A stretch of 64,000 nt of DNA from Acidobacteria bacterium RIFCSPLOWO2_12_FULL_68_19 (GCA_001767525.1 MELF01000004.1:1-64000), one strand, 5' to 3'. Shown: positions 46,209-55,459, counted from the first letter of the stretch. Notes: generated by a model from the letters alone, not told the origin. A program made the numbers and translations.

Positions 46209-48265
46209 GAGCCCTGCTCTCCTGGCTGCGTGAGTTCGTCGACGTCCCCGGCACGGCGGAGGAGGTCGCGCGCCTCATGTCGCTGCGCGGCTTCGCCGTC
46301 GAGGCGATCGAGCCGTTCGGCCCAGGCGATACGGTCATCGATTTCGAGGTCACCGCGAACCGCCCGGACTGCATGTCGATGGCCGGCATGGCGCGCGAGG
46401 TGGCGGCGGCGCACGGGCTGCGGCTGCGCACACCCGGTCCGCCACCGGCGGCGGCGCGGCCGCCGCGGACCCCGGCCCGCGTGCGCCGGAAGGGGCCAGC
46501 CGTCCTCGACATCGTCATCGAGAATCCCGGTCTCTGCCCGCGCTACGTCGGCGCGGTCGCAGACGTCGAGGTTGGCCCATCGCCTCCGTGGATGCAGACG
46601 CGCCTGCAGGCGGCCGGCATCCGCCCCATCAACAACATCGTCGACGTCACCAATTACGTGATGGTCGAGATGGGCCAGCCGATGCACGCCTTCGATCATG
46701 CGCGGCTGGCGGGCGCCGAGATCCGCATCCGCACGGCCCGCCCCGGCGAGACCCTGCGAACCCTCGACGGCCAGCCGCGGACGCTCTCGCCGGACATGCT
46801 CGCCATCGCCGACGCCGAGCGCGCGACAGCGGTCGCCGGGGTGATGGGCGGCGGCGACTCCGAGGTGACGCCTGCGACGAAGACGATTGTGCTCGAGAGC
46901 GCCTACTTCGACCCGCTGTCGATCCGCCGCACCAGCAAGACACTGGGGCTGAAGACGGATGCGAGCATGCGGTTCGAGCGGGGCGCCGACCCGGGATGTC
47001 CCGCGGCCGCCATGGCGCGCGCCCTGGAGCTCATCGAGCGGATTGGCGCCGGCCGCGGCCGCGGCGCGCTCATCGATCGGTATCCGAAACGGATGAAGCC
47101 GGTCGTCCTGCGCCTGCGCCGGGAGAGGATCGCCGGGCTGCTCGGCTGCCCGATCCCCGATCGCGACGTGAAGCGGATTCTCGATCGCCTCGGCTTCACG
47201 CTGGGGGTGGTCGCGGGCGGGTGGCGCGTCGTGGTTCCGTCCCGGCGGGTGGACGTGACGCGCGAAGTGGATCTCATCGAAGAGGTCGCGCGGCACTACG
47301 GCTTCGATCGCCTGCCGACCACGTTTCCCGCGCTGACGGCCGCGGCGCCCCCGATCGATCCCCGGATCGCCCGCGCCCGTCACCTGCGCGAGCTGCTCAC
47401 CGCGGCCGGATTCTTCGAGGCGGTGACCTTCGGATTCGTTGCCGAGCGCGCGGCGGCGCCGTTCGCCGCCGGCGGCGATCTCGTGCCGATCGCCAATCCG
47501 CTGTCGGAGCTGTTCGCCGTGCTGCGGCCGTCGTTGTTGCCGGGACTGGTCGATGCCGTGGCGCACAACCGCCGGCGCGAACAGCGCGACATCCGGCTGT
47601 TCGAGATCGGCGCGCGATTCACCCAGCGCGGCGGCGAGCGCCTGGCGCTCGCCTGCGTCTGGACCGGCGCAGCGGCGCCGGAGCACTGGAGCGGCACGGG
47701 ACGGCCGGTCGACTTCTTCGATGCCAAGGCGGTCGTCGAGCGCGTCGGTCAGGCGCTCGGCGCTGAAGTCCGGACCACCCCGTCGCAGGAACCCTGGCTC
47801 GCGCCGGGACGGAGCGCGGCCGTGATGGCAAACGGCGCGCGTGCGGGAGTCGTCGGACAGCTTGCCGACACCCTCGTCGACGCGCACGGGCTGCCGCGCA
47901 GCGACGCGGTATACGCGGTCGAACTGGACCTGGACGCGCTGGCGCCGCTCGCAGGACGTGTCGTCCGCGTCGAGCCGCTGCCGCGCTACCCCTCGGTGAC
48001 GCGCGACATCTCCATCCTGATCGACGACACGCTGCCGGCCTCCGACGTCCGCCGAACCATCGGTGGTGCCGCACCGCCGACCCTCGTGCAGGTCGCCGAG
48101 TTCGACCGCTACCAGGGCAAGGGCATTTCACCCGGGAAAGTCAGTCTGTCGTTGCGACTGACTTTCCGGTCATCTGACAGAACTCTCACCGACGGCGAAG
48201 TCCAGTCGGCCATGGACGACGTACTCGCCGCGTTGAAGGAGGCGCACGGCGCGGTGCAGCGGTAG
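46205..48265 (+). CDS. pheT: Phenylalanyl-tRNA synthetase beta subunit, lacking OB-fold domain
   Basis: The 686-residue beta chain is about 100 residues shorter than the common form. After LLSWLREFVDVPGTAEEVARL the sequence goes directly to DFEVTANRPDCMSM, so the EMAP/OB-fold tRNA-binding domain normally inserted there is missing. B3/B4 editing, B5 (VLRLRRERIAGLLG) and the C-terminal FDX-ACB anticodon domain (YPSVTRDISILIDD, SLRLTFRSSDRTL) are present. GTG start overlaps the pheS stop. Its TAG stop is the first unit of a GGTAGGTGGTAG repeat. Confidence 0.96.
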   Translation: MRALLSWLREFVDVPGTAEEVARLMSLRGFAVEAIEPFGPGDTVIDFEVTANRPDCMSMAGMAREVAAAHGLRLRTPGPPPAAARPPRTPARVRRKGPAVLDIVIENPGLCPRYVGAVADVEVGPSPPWMQTRLQAAGIRPINNIVDVTNYVMVEMGQPMHAFDHARLAGAEIRIRTARPGETLRTLDGQPRTLSPDMLAIADAERATAVAGVMGGGDSEVTPATKTIVLESAYFDPLSIRRTSKTLGLKTDASMRFERGADPGCPAAAMARALELIERIGAGRGRGALIDRYPKRMKPVVLRLRRERIAGLLGCPIPDRDVKRILDRLGFTLGVVAGGWRVVVPSRRVDVTREVDLIEEVARHYGFDRLPTTFPALTAAAPPIDPRIARARHLRELLTAAGFFEAVTFGFVAERAAAPFAAGGDLVPIANPLSELFAVLRPSLLPGLVDAVAHNRRREQRDIRLFEIGARFTQRGGERLALACVWTGAAAPEHWSGTGRPVDFFDAKAVVERVGQALGAEVRTTPSQEPWLAPGRSAAVMANGARAGVVGQLADTLVDAHGLPRSDAVYAVELDLDALAPLAGRVVRVEPLPRYPSVTRDISILIDDTLPASDVRRTIGGAAPPTLVQVAEFDRYQGKGISPGKVSLSLRLTFRSSDRTLTDGEVQSAMDDVLAALKEAHGAVQR

Positions 48266-48347
48266 GTGGTAGGTGGTAGGCAGTCGTCAGTGTCGTGTTA
48301 CCATTTCCCCGGCAGCGTTCCCCTTCCAGAGACGCGAGGCAGCACGG

Positions 48348-48623
48348 ATGGCAAAGCAGGCGGTGGCGCGTACGGTTGATCTCGATCCGATCGATCGGCT
48401 CGAAGAGAAAGTCAAGCTGCTGGTCACTGTCGTGACCAGCCTGCGCAGCGAGCAGGCGAAGACGGCCGAAGAGAACGCGCGGCTGACCGAGGAGCTCGAC
48501 GCGCTGCGCGCGCGCCTGGCCGACGCGCAGGGTGTCAACGCCGAGCTCGACGCGCTGCGCCACGAGCGTGAGGCGATTCGGCAGCGCGTGGCCGAAATGC
48601 TCTCGCATCTCGAGACCTTGTAG
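48348..48623 (+). CDS. Small coiled-coil protein, ZapB-like
   Basis: 91 residues, nearly all heptad coiled coil (DPIDRLEEKVKLLVTVV, LRSEQAKTAEENARLTEELD, ALRHEREAIRQRVAEML). The position directly before zapA and the length fit a ZapB-like cell-division factor, but coiled coils give little family information, so the name is inferred from context only. Start at 48348 (MAKQAVARTV). Confidence 0.7.
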   Translation: MAKQAVARTVDLDPIDRLEEKVKLLVTVVTSLRSEQAKTAEENARLTEELDALRARLADAQGVNAELDALRHEREAIRQRVAEMLSHLETL

Positions 48624-48633
48624 GACGCTCCGC

Positions 48634-48951
48634 ATGGCCGGCGTCGTCACCGTCGAAATCGCAGGCCAGCGTTATCCGATTCGCAGCGGCCTGGATCCCG
48701 CCTACGTCGTCGAGCTGGCCGGATACGTCGATCAGAAGATGCGGGCCGCATCCGAGGCGGCGTCGACCCCCGACATGCTCAGCCTCGCGATTCTCGTGGC
48801 GCTCAACCTCGCCGATGAGTGCTTCCGGGCGCGCCAGACGCAGTCCAGCTCCCACGGCGAGATCAGCGAGCGGGCTCTCCGGCTCGAACAGCTCGTCGAC
48901 GAGGTCCTCGGCGCGGCCGGAGAGCTGCGGGCTGGTTCGGGCAGCCGGTGA
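48634..48951 (+). CDS. zapA: Cell division protein ZapA
   Basis: 105 residues: VTVEIAGQRYPIRSGLDPAYV, VVELAGYVDQKMRAASE, MLSLAILVALNLADE and a C-terminal helix. ZapA bundles FtsZ filaments at the division septum. It is preceded by the coiled-coil gene and followed by the predicted 6S RNA, a conserved zapA-ssrS arrangement. Confidence 0.93.
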   Translation: MAGVVTVEIAGQRYPIRSGLDPAYVVELAGYVDQKMRAASEAASTPDMLSLAILVALNLADECFRARQTQSSSHGEISERALRLEQLVDEVLGAAGELRAGSGSR

Positions 48952-49039
48952 CCGCCTCCTGCTGCTTCGATAAGTCTTTCTTGATCCGTTACTTACGCGC
49001 CTTGACCGGCCCCTGGTGGCAGACTAAGATTGCGGTAGC

Positions 49040-49217
49040 TCCTGCTTTGCTCGTGATGGTTTCGGAGGCTCGTCTGAGCCAACGTTAAACCCCAAGCGAG
49101 CCGCGAGGACGCGCGGTGTGCATGCCTCCGAGGCGAGGAAGCCTGAAGCGCGACCGACAACAGCGGTTCCACCTGCTTTCGCAGGTTCATTCGACCTCCC
49201 CACACGGCAAAGCGGGG
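49040..49217 (+). ncRNA. ssrS: 6S RNA candidate
   Basis: The 366-bp gap after zapA holds no protein gene. A 178-nt segment closes with TCCTGCTTTGC (49040-49050) pairing with GCAAAGCGGGG (49207-49217), including G-U pairs. The interior contains GGTGTGCATGC, GAGGAAGCCTGAAGCGCGACCG and a CACCTGC-TTTC-GCAGGT hairpin, in the same order as 6S RNA of other bacteria (GGTGAGCATGC, GAGAAGCCT, GCGACG, hairpin). 6S RNA mimics an open promoter and binds sigma70 RNA polymerase. The location next to zapA matches. Exact ends are estimated. Confidence 0.7.
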
Positions 49218-49317
49218 CTCCTGTCGCTGTCCCTCGTTGGTACGTGCCCTGACCGTATCGGTCTAATCCCTGAGGCGGTCGGCCGCACCGACGTGATCGC
49301 TCTCCGCACCCACTGAC

Positions 49318-50349
49318 TTGCAGACCACCATCTCCGACCTCGGCGAACGCGCGCTCATCGAGCGCATCACGGCGCGGCTGGCCACGCCCCCGTGGGTGGT
49401 GGTTGGTCCCGGCGACGATGCGGCGGTGGTCGAGCCGGAGCGCGGCGCCCTCGACGTCTTCACGACCGACGTCCAGGTCGAAGGCGTGCATTTCGACCGC
49501 CGGTTCGTGGCACCCGATGCGATCGGCCACCGGGCGCTCGCGGTGAACCTGAGCGACCTGGCGGCCATGGGCGCGCGACCGCGCGCGGCGCTGCTCTCCC
49601 TCGTGCTGCCGGACGCACTCGACCTCGACACGATCGACCAGCTCATGGGCGGGCTGCTCGCGGTGGCCGACGCCCACCGCGTCGCGGTCGTCGGCGGCAA
49701 CATCTCCCGCTCGCCGGGACCGCTCGTCGTCGATGTGACCGCGATCGGCTCCGTGCGGCGCCGCCGGGTGCTGACCCGGTCGGGCGCGCGGGCCGGCGAT
49801 GGAGTCTATGTCACCGGCACGATCGGAGACGCGCGTGTTGGTCTGGAGTCGCTCCAGCGCAGGGCGGACGTGAACGGCCACCCTGCCGCAGTCGCTGCAC
49901 GAGCCGACACGCAGGTCGGTCCGCAAGAACAGCGGTACCTGCGTCCCCAACCGCGCGTGCGCGCGGGACTGGCGCTCGCGGGCCACCGCGCCGCGACGGC
50001 GTGCATGGACCTGAGCGACGGACTCGCCGATGCCGTCCGGCAGATCGCCGAGGCGTCCCGTGTTGGCATCGCGCTCGACGCGGCGGCGCTGCCGATCGCC
50101 GACGAGGTCCGGCGCTGGCACGAAGGGCAGCGACGAGATCCCGTCGCCGCCGCCCTCGAGGGTGGCGACGATTACGAGCTGCTCTTCACGTCGCGTCCGA
50201 CCAACCGGGGGCGACTGCGCGGCGCCCAGCGGGCGCTCGGCACCCTGCCGCTCACGCGGATCGGGATCGTCACCAGGGAAAGGCGGCTCGTGGTGACGTC
50301 GGCGGACGGGACGCGCGAGCTGCCCGAAGGCTTCCGGCATTTTCGATGA
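49318..50349 (+). CDS. thiL: Thiamine-monophosphate kinase
   Basis: Phosphorylates thiamine monophosphate to thiamine diphosphate. The 343-residue protein, TTG start at 49318, shows SDLGERALIERI, GPGDDAAVVEP, DVQVEGVHFDRRFVAPDAIGHRAL (written in parts by the family), VNLSDLAAMGARPRAAL, GGNISRSPGPLVVDVTAIG, GVYVTGTIGDARVGL, and ACMDLSDGLADAVRQIAEAS. It overlaps the next gene (ATGATGA). Confidence 0.95.
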   Translation: MQTTISDLGERALIERITARLATPPWVVVGPGDDAAVVEPERGALDVFTTDVQVEGVHFDRRFVAPDAIGHRALAVNLSDLAAMGARPRAALLSLVLPDALDLDTIDQLMGGLLAVADAHRVAVVGGNISRSPGPLVVDVTAIGSVRRRRVLTRSGARAGDGVYVTGTIGDARVGLESLQRRADVNGHPAAVAARADTQVGPQEQRYLRPQPRVRAGLALAGHRAATACMDLSDGLADAVRQIAEASRVGIALDAAALPIADEVRRWHEGQRRDPVAAALEGGDDYELLFTSRPTNRGRLRGAQRALGTLPLTRIGIVTRERRLVVTSADGTRELPEGFRHFR

Positions 50350-51065
50350 TGCGCCACGCCATCTCGCGGTCGCTCTGGCGAAAGCTGGTCGTGACCTCCG
50401 TCGCCGTCGTCGCCTTCGTCTTGCTGTACGAGGTCAGCATGTTCGACTCGCGGCAGGCGGCGCCGCCGGGACCAGTCGATCCGACGCTGCCCGCCGCCGG
50501 CTCGCGCCTGGTCTTCACCGCGACGGCGTACTGCAAGGGACGCACGACGGCGTCCGGCGTAAGCGTGCGGACCGGCATCGCGGCGTCGGACCCGGCCATC
50601 CTGCCGGTGGGGAGCGTCGTGAACATCTCCACCGATACGCCGAAGTACAACGGCGTCTACACCATCATGGATACCGGCCCGAAGGTGCAGGGGCGCGTGC
50701 TCGACATCTACATGGGGAGCTGCCGCGAGGCGGTCGCCTTCGGGCGACGCCCCGTGGAGGTCAGCGTCCTGCGGCTCGGCTGGAACCCGAACGCGAGCAC
50801 GCCGAGTCTCATCGATCGCCTGTTCCGTCGCCGCGAAGCCGCGCGCCGGGCGCCGCCGGCGGCAGCCGACGGTCCCAAGGGCGTCGACGGTGCGGCCGGC
50901 GGGCAGGATGCCTCAGGTGGGACGCAGATCGATGGAACGGCAGAACCTGCCGCACCCTCGCACCTCGCACCCTCGGACGCACCCTCGCACCTCGCACCCT
51001 CGGACGCACCGTCGCACCTCGCACCGTCGCACCTCGCACCCTCATCCCCCCTCTCATCGCCCTGA
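50346..51065 (+). CDS. 3D-domain envelope protein with repeat-encoded tail
   Basis: A 239-residue protein with an N-terminal signal anchor (LVVTSVAVVAFVLLYEV) and a 3D (MltA-like, three-Asp) domain: LVFTATAYCKGRTTASG, ASDPAILPVGSVVNI, YTIMDTGPKVQGRVLDIYM. Such domains cleave or bind peptidoglycan. The last 35 residues (PSHLAPSDAPSHLAPSDA and so on) are the translated CTCGCACC/CGGACGCA repeat at 50951-51043, so the native C-terminus was likely shorter. Start overlaps the thiL stop. Confidence 0.88.
   Translation: MMRHAISRSLWRKLVVTSVAVVAFVLLYEVSMFDSRQAAPPGPVDPTLPAAGSRLVFTATAYCKGRTTASGVSVRTGIAASDPAILPVGSVVNISTDTPKYNGVYTIMDTGPKVQGRVLDIYMGSCREAVAFGRRPVEVSVLRLGWNPNASTPSLIDRLFRRREAARRAPPAAADGPKGVDGAAGGQDASGGTQIDGTAEPAAPSHLAPSDAPSHLAPSDAPSHLAPSHLAPSSPLSSP
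50951..51043. repeat. CACCCTCG-type tandem array in a coding end
   Basis: Tandem 7-8-bp CACCCTCG/CACCTCG units with CGGACG spacers, the C-rich orientation of the GTGCGASG family. It is translated in frame as the tail of the 3D-domain protein; no facing G-rich arm is seen downstream. Confidence 0.85.
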
Positions 51066-51174
51066 GCGGCGAGCCCGCCCTGTACTGCCCGGGCTGCCCC
51101 AGCGGGGCTCGGGGCGCCAGGACGGGTGGCGCGTGGTCGGGACGTCCGAGACCGGCGCGGCCGCGCTCGTCGCG

Positions 51175-51843
51175 CTACTGGCGGGGCGGGGCGGGGCGGA
51201 CGTGCTCGCGCAGGAGCCGGCGGACGTCCTCGTCGGTGGTCTGCTCGAAATCGACATACCACTGCCCGACGGCGGTGAACCGTTCGGGCGTGCGGGTGCA
51301 GACCACCTCGTCCGCCTCCGCCGACAGCTCATCGCACGTCTGCGGCGCGCCCACCGGCACCGCGACCACGACGCGCGCGGGCTTGCGGCGCCTGACCGCC
51401 TGCACCGCCGCGCGCATTGTCGATCCGGTGGCCAGTCCGTCGTCGATCAGAATCACCGTGCGCCCCTCCACTGGCGCCGGCTCGCGCCCCTCGCGATAGG
51501 CGGTCTCGCGGCGCTCGAGCTCGCGCTCCTCTTCGCGCGCCACCGCGTCGATGCGGTCGGGCGTGATGCCGTACCAGCGCACGACGTCGTCGTTGAGAAC
51601 GCGTACGCCGCCCGAGGCGATCGCTCCCATCGCGAGCTCCTGGTGTCCCGGCGTGCCGAGCTTCCGCACCAGGAAGAGGTCGAGCGGAGCGCCGAGGGCG
51701 CGCGCCACCTCGACGGCCACCGGCACGCCGCCGCGCGGCAGGGCGAGCACGAGCACGTCCCGCCGAGCCGCGTACTGCTGCAGCCGCGCCGCCAGCGCGC
51801 GGCCCGCGGCTCGCCGGTCCTCGAACGGGCGGTCCTCGTCCAT
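51175..51843 (-). CDS. Phosphoribosyltransferase-domain protein
   Basis: A 222-residue PRTase-fold protein: PRPP-binding loop VILIDDGLATGSTMRAA, an early LALPRGGVPVAVEVA segment, VRKLGTPGHQELAMGAI and a helical insertion (DAVAREEERELERRETAY). It belongs to the broad group often annotated phosphoribosyltransferase of unknown substrate and not to a named purine or pyrimidine salvage enzyme. It lies 29 bp downstream of an ABC half-transporter on the same strand. Confidence 0.9.
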   Translation of the reverse strand: MDEDRPFEDRRAAGRALAARLQQYAARRDVLVLALPRGGVPVAVEVARALGAPLDLFLVRKLGTPGHQELAMGAIASGGVRVLNDDVVRWYGITPDRIDAVAREEERELERRETAYREGREPAPVEGRTVILIDDGLATGSTMRAAVQAVRRRKPARVVVAVPVGAPQTCDELSAEADEVVCTRTPERFTAVGQWYVDFEQTTDEDVRRLLREHVRPAPPRQ

Positions 51844-51872
51844 CTCCCCCGTGCCCCCGTGTCCCCTCCCCC

Positions 51873-53681
51873 TCATCCGCTCGACGTGGCGCGCTGCTCC
51901 TCGAGCGCGGCCCGCGCCGGTTCGGGCTGGAACTGCAAACGGTACAGGCGGTGATAGATGCCGCGGGCGGCCAGCAGCGCCTGGTGCGTCCCGGATTCGC
52001 GCAACTGCCCCCGGTGCAGGACCAGGATGCGGTCCATGCCCTGAATGGTCGAGAGCCGGTGCGCAATGGCGAGCGTCGTCCGTCCGCGCATGATGACCTT
52101 CAACGCGTCCCGGATGAGCAGTTCCGTTTCCGTGTCGACGCTCGATGTCGCCTCGTCCAGGATCAGGACGGGACGGTCGAACGCCAGCGCCCGGGCGAAC
52201 GACAGCAACTGCTTCTGTCCGACCGATAGCGTCGCCCCTCGCTCGACGACCGGCGTCGCCGGCCCCGCGGGCAGCCGATCGACGAACACGTTGGCGTGCA
52301 CCGCCTCGATCGCGGCGCGCACCGCTTCGTCGGTGACCGAGGCGTGTCCCAGAGAGACGTTGCCCGCGATCGTGCCGGAGAAGAGGTGCACGTCCTGGAG
52401 CACGAGACCGAACATCCCGCGCAGCCCGCCGAGGTCCATGTCCCGGATATCGACGCCGTCGATCGTGATGCGCCCGCCCTGCACGTCGTAGAACCGCAGC
52501 AGGAGATTCACGATCGTCGACTTGCCCGCACCCGTCGCGCCGACGAGCGCGACCCGCTCGCCAGGCTCGACGCGAAACGAGACGTCCCGGAGCACCGGCT
52601 CGCCCTGGACGTATGCGAAGCTCACGCGCTCGAACGCGATGACGCCTCGACCGGCCGGGGCGATCGCTCGCGCCGGCGAGGCAATCCGCACCGGCGTATC
52701 GATCAGCGTGAAGATCCGCTCGGAGGATGCCATGGCCGCCTGCAGCACGTTGAATTTCTCGGACATGTCGCTGATCGGCCGGAAGAACCGCTGCGCGTAC
52801 AGCAGGAACGCCACGAGCGAGCCGAGGGTCAGGGCGTCCTGAATCACCCACCCGCCGCCGACCCAGATGATGAGCGCCGAGGCGAGCGCGCTCACGAGCT
52901 CGATCGCGGGATAGAACACGGCGTAGTAGAAGATCGACCGCAGGTTCGCGTCACGATGCTGCCGGTTGATCTCGTCGAAGGCGGCGAAGTCGCGCGCCTC
53001 GCGCCGGAACAGATGCACCGTGCTCATGCCGGTGATCCGCTCCTGCAGGAACGCGTTGATTCGCGCGATCCAGACGCGGACGGTGCGGTACGATTCGCGT
53101 ACGTTCGTCCTGAACCACTGCGTGAGGAGCACGATGAGCGGCAGCACCGAGAACGCCACGATCGCGAGCCGCCAGTCCATCCAGACGAGCACCGCCATGA
53201 TGCCGGCCAGCGTGAAGATGTCGCCGAAGACCGGCACGACCCCCGCGGTGAACAGCTCGTTCAGGGCGTCGACGTCGGTCGTGATGCGCGTCATCAGCCG
53301 CCCCACCGGATTGCGGTCGTAGTAACCGAGATCCAGCCGATTCAGGCGGCCGTGGATCTGCATCCGCAGGTCGAACATGATCCGCTGTCCGATCGTCTGC
53401 ATGGTCGACGTCTGCAGGTACTCGAAGACGAACGAGCCGCACAGCGTCAGGAGGAAGACGGCCGCCACCAGGCCCAGCCGCGAGAGGTCGCCCGCCGGGA
53501 TGACGTCGTCGATCACGAGCTTGGTCAGGTAGGGCGGCACCAGCTCGAGCAGCGCGTGCGCCACGATGGCGCCGAGGGCGAACGCCACCTGCGGGCGGTA
53601 CGGAAGGAGATACGTCAGCAGGCGCCGCATCAGCCGCGCGTCGTACGCCTTGCCGATCACCTCGTCTTCGTGGATGGACAT
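51873..53681 (-). CDS. ABC exporter half-transporter with degenerate signature
   Basis: A 602-residue type IV ABC exporter subunit: six-helix transmembrane domain (about 15-330) and NBD (about 355-590) with Walker A GATGAGKS, Q-loop LVLQDVHLFSG, Walker B VLILDEATSSVD and switch His in AIAHRLST. Its signature reads LSVGQKQ instead of LSGGQ. It follows 29 bp after the partner gene (53711-55459). The pair resembles BmrCD/YheHI-type heterodimers; this subunit supplies a normal Walker B Glu and the degenerate signature. Confidence 0.95.
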   Translation of the reverse strand: MSIHEDEVIGKAYDARLMRRLLTYLLPYRPQVAFALGAIVAHALLELVPPYLTKLVIDDVIPAGDLSRLGLVAAVFLLTLCGSFVFEYLQTSTMQTIGQRIMFDLRMQIHGRLNRLDLGYYDRNPVGRLMTRITTDVDALNELFTAGVVPVFGDIFTLAGIMAVLVWMDWRLAIVAFSVLPLIVLLTQWFRTNVRESYRTVRVWIARINAFLQERITGMSTVHLFRREARDFAAFDEINRQHRDANLRSIFYYAVFYPAIELVSALASALIIWVGGGWVIQDALTLGSLVAFLLYAQRFFRPISDMSEKFNVLQAAMASSERIFTLIDTPVRIASPARAIAPAGRGVIAFERVSFAYVQGEPVLRDVSFRVEPGERVALVGATGAGKSTIVNLLLRFYDVQGGRITIDGVDIRDMDLGGLRGMFGLVLQDVHLFSGTIAGNVSLGHASVTDEAVRAAIEAVHANVFVDRLPAGPATPVVERGATLSVGQKQLLSFARALAFDRPVLILDEATSSVDTETELLIRDALKVIMRGRTTLAIAHRLSTIQGMDRILVLHRGQLRESGTHQALLAARGIYHRLYRLQFQPEPARAALEEQRATSSG

Positions 53682-53710
53682 TCAGCGTGCTCGGAACCGG
53701 CCCTCGTCGT

Positions 53711-55459
53711 TCACGACGCTTCCAGCTCCTCTTCCAGCAGCTGCTTGCGGTACAGCGCCGCGTACAGGCCGTTCCGGGCAACGAGCTCGTCGTGGGTACC
53801 GCGCTCGACAATGCGCCCCTCGTCCAGGACGAGAATCTGATCGGCGCCGCGCACCGTCGAGATGCGGTGCGACACGATGATGACGGTGCGCTGCCGCGTC
53901 GCCTCGCGCAGGCGGCCCAGGATCTCTTCCTCCGTATAGGTGTCCACCGCCGACAAGGCATCGTCGAGGACCAGGATCGGCGGATCGACGGCGAGGGCGC
54001 GCGCGAGCGCCGTGCGCTGCTTCTGGCCCCCGGAGAGCGTGATGCCGCGCTCGCCGACGAGCGTGTCGTACGCCTTCGAGAATGCCGACACGTCCTTGTC
54101 CAGACGGGCAATCGCGGCGGCCTCCTCGACGCGCGGGCGCTCCTGCTGCCTGCCGCGCGCCCCGAAGGCGACGTTCTCGGCCACGGTGGCGGCGAAGAGA
54201 AACGGCTCCTGCGGCACGAACCCGATCGCGCCCCTCAGCACCTCGAGCGGGAGCCGCCGGACGTCGATCCCGTCGATGAAGACCGTTCCGACGGGCGGCT
54301 CGTGGAGCCGCGGCAGCAGGCCGAGCAGCGTCGACTTGCCCGAGCCGGTGGCGCCGACGATGGCGGTGGTCGTGCCGGCCGGGAGCACCGCGGAGATCTG
54401 GTGCAGCACGACGTGGTCGCCGTAGGCGAACGTCAACCGCCGGAACTCGATGCGGCCCGCGATCCGGAGCACGGCCGGGTGAGGCGCCGCCTCCGCGTCG
54501 GTGATGCGCGGCGGCGTGTCGAGCACCTCGAGCAGCCGCTTCCACGACGCCATGCCGCGCTGCGCCAGATTCGTCACCCAGCCGAACGCGACCATCGGCC
54601 ACGAGAGCATCATCAGGTAGGCATTGAACGCCACCAGCTCGCCAACCGTCATCTTCTTCGCCACCACCTCGCGGCCTCCCAGCCAGAGCACGAGCAGCGC
54701 CCCGATCCCCATGAAGAACGCCATCGTCGGGAAGTACATCGCCTCGATCTGGATGAGTCCTCTGTTCCGGCGGACGTATTCTTCGTTGGCGCGCCTGAAC
54801 CGCTCCGTCTCGAACGCTTCCTGGCCGTAGGCGCGCACGACGCGGACGCCCGACAGCGTCTCCTGCGCGATGGCGCTGATGTCGGCCAGCTGCTCCTGTA
54901 TGCGCTCGAAGCGCCGGTGGACGATCGTCCCGAAGTACCAGACGGAGATCGACACGAGCGGAAGCGGCACCAGCGCGACCAGTGTCAGCCACGAGTCGAT
55001 CGACAGCATCAGCGCGACGGCGACGACGCAGGTCAGCGCCGTAGTGGCCGAGTACATGACGGCCGGGCCGATCATCATGCGGACCGCGTGGAGGTCGTTG
55101 GTGGCGCGCGACATGAGGTCGCCGGTCCGGTGATGCTGGAAGAACGCCAGGTCGAGACGCTGCAGGTGCGCGAAGACATCGTTGCGGATGGCGTACTCGA
55201 TCTCCCGCGACGCGCCGATGATGATGCGGCGCATCATGAACCGGAACACGCCGCCGAGCGCGGCCAGTCCGAGCACCACGGCGGCATAGAAGCGGAGCTT
55301 CGCCGCGTCCACGCCGCGCGCGAGATCGTCGATGGCGAGCTTCAGCACCCACGGGCTCGCCAGCGCCACCGTGGTCGTCACCAGGACGCACGCGAGCCCA
55401 AGCAGGAAAGCGCGGCGATATCGGATGATGTAGGCCAGCAGCCGCCGGCGAGGGGACAT
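53711..55459 (-). CDS. ABC exporter half-transporter with degenerate Walker B
   Basis: A 582-residue partner subunit: transmembrane domain, Walker A GATGSGKS, signature LSGGQKQR, Walker B ILVLDDALSAVD with Asp in place of the catalytic Glu. Combined with the other subunit's LSVGQ, one of the two ATP sites would be degenerate, as in asymmetric heterodimeric exporters (family knowledge). Start taken at MSPRRRLLAYI (55459); a Met 9 residues upstream is possible. Substrate unknown; probably lipid or drug export. Confidence 0.95.
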   Translation of the reverse strand: MSPRRRLLAYIIRYRRAFLLGLACVLVTTTVALASPWVLKLAIDDLARGVDAAKLRFYAAVVLGLAALGGVFRFMMRRIIIGASREIEYAIRNDVFAHLQRLDLAFFQHHRTGDLMSRATNDLHAVRMMIGPAVMYSATTALTCVVAVALMLSIDSWLTLVALVPLPLVSISVWYFGTIVHRRFERIQEQLADISAIAQETLSGVRVVRAYGQEAFETERFRRANEEYVRRNRGLIQIEAMYFPTMAFFMGIGALLVLWLGGREVVAKKMTVGELVAFNAYLMMLSWPMVAFGWVTNLAQRGMASWKRLLEVLDTPPRITDAEAAPHPAVLRIAGRIEFRRLTFAYGDHVVLHQISAVLPAGTTTAIVGATGSGKSTLLGLLPRLHEPPVGTVFIDGIDVRRLPLEVLRGAIGFVPQEPFLFAATVAENVAFGARGRQQERPRVEEAAAIARLDKDVSAFSKAYDTLVGERGITLSGGQKQRTALARALAVDPPILVLDDALSAVDTYTEEEILGRLREATRQRTVIIVSHRISTVRGADQILVLDEGRIVERGTHDELVARNGLYAALYRKQLLEEELEAS

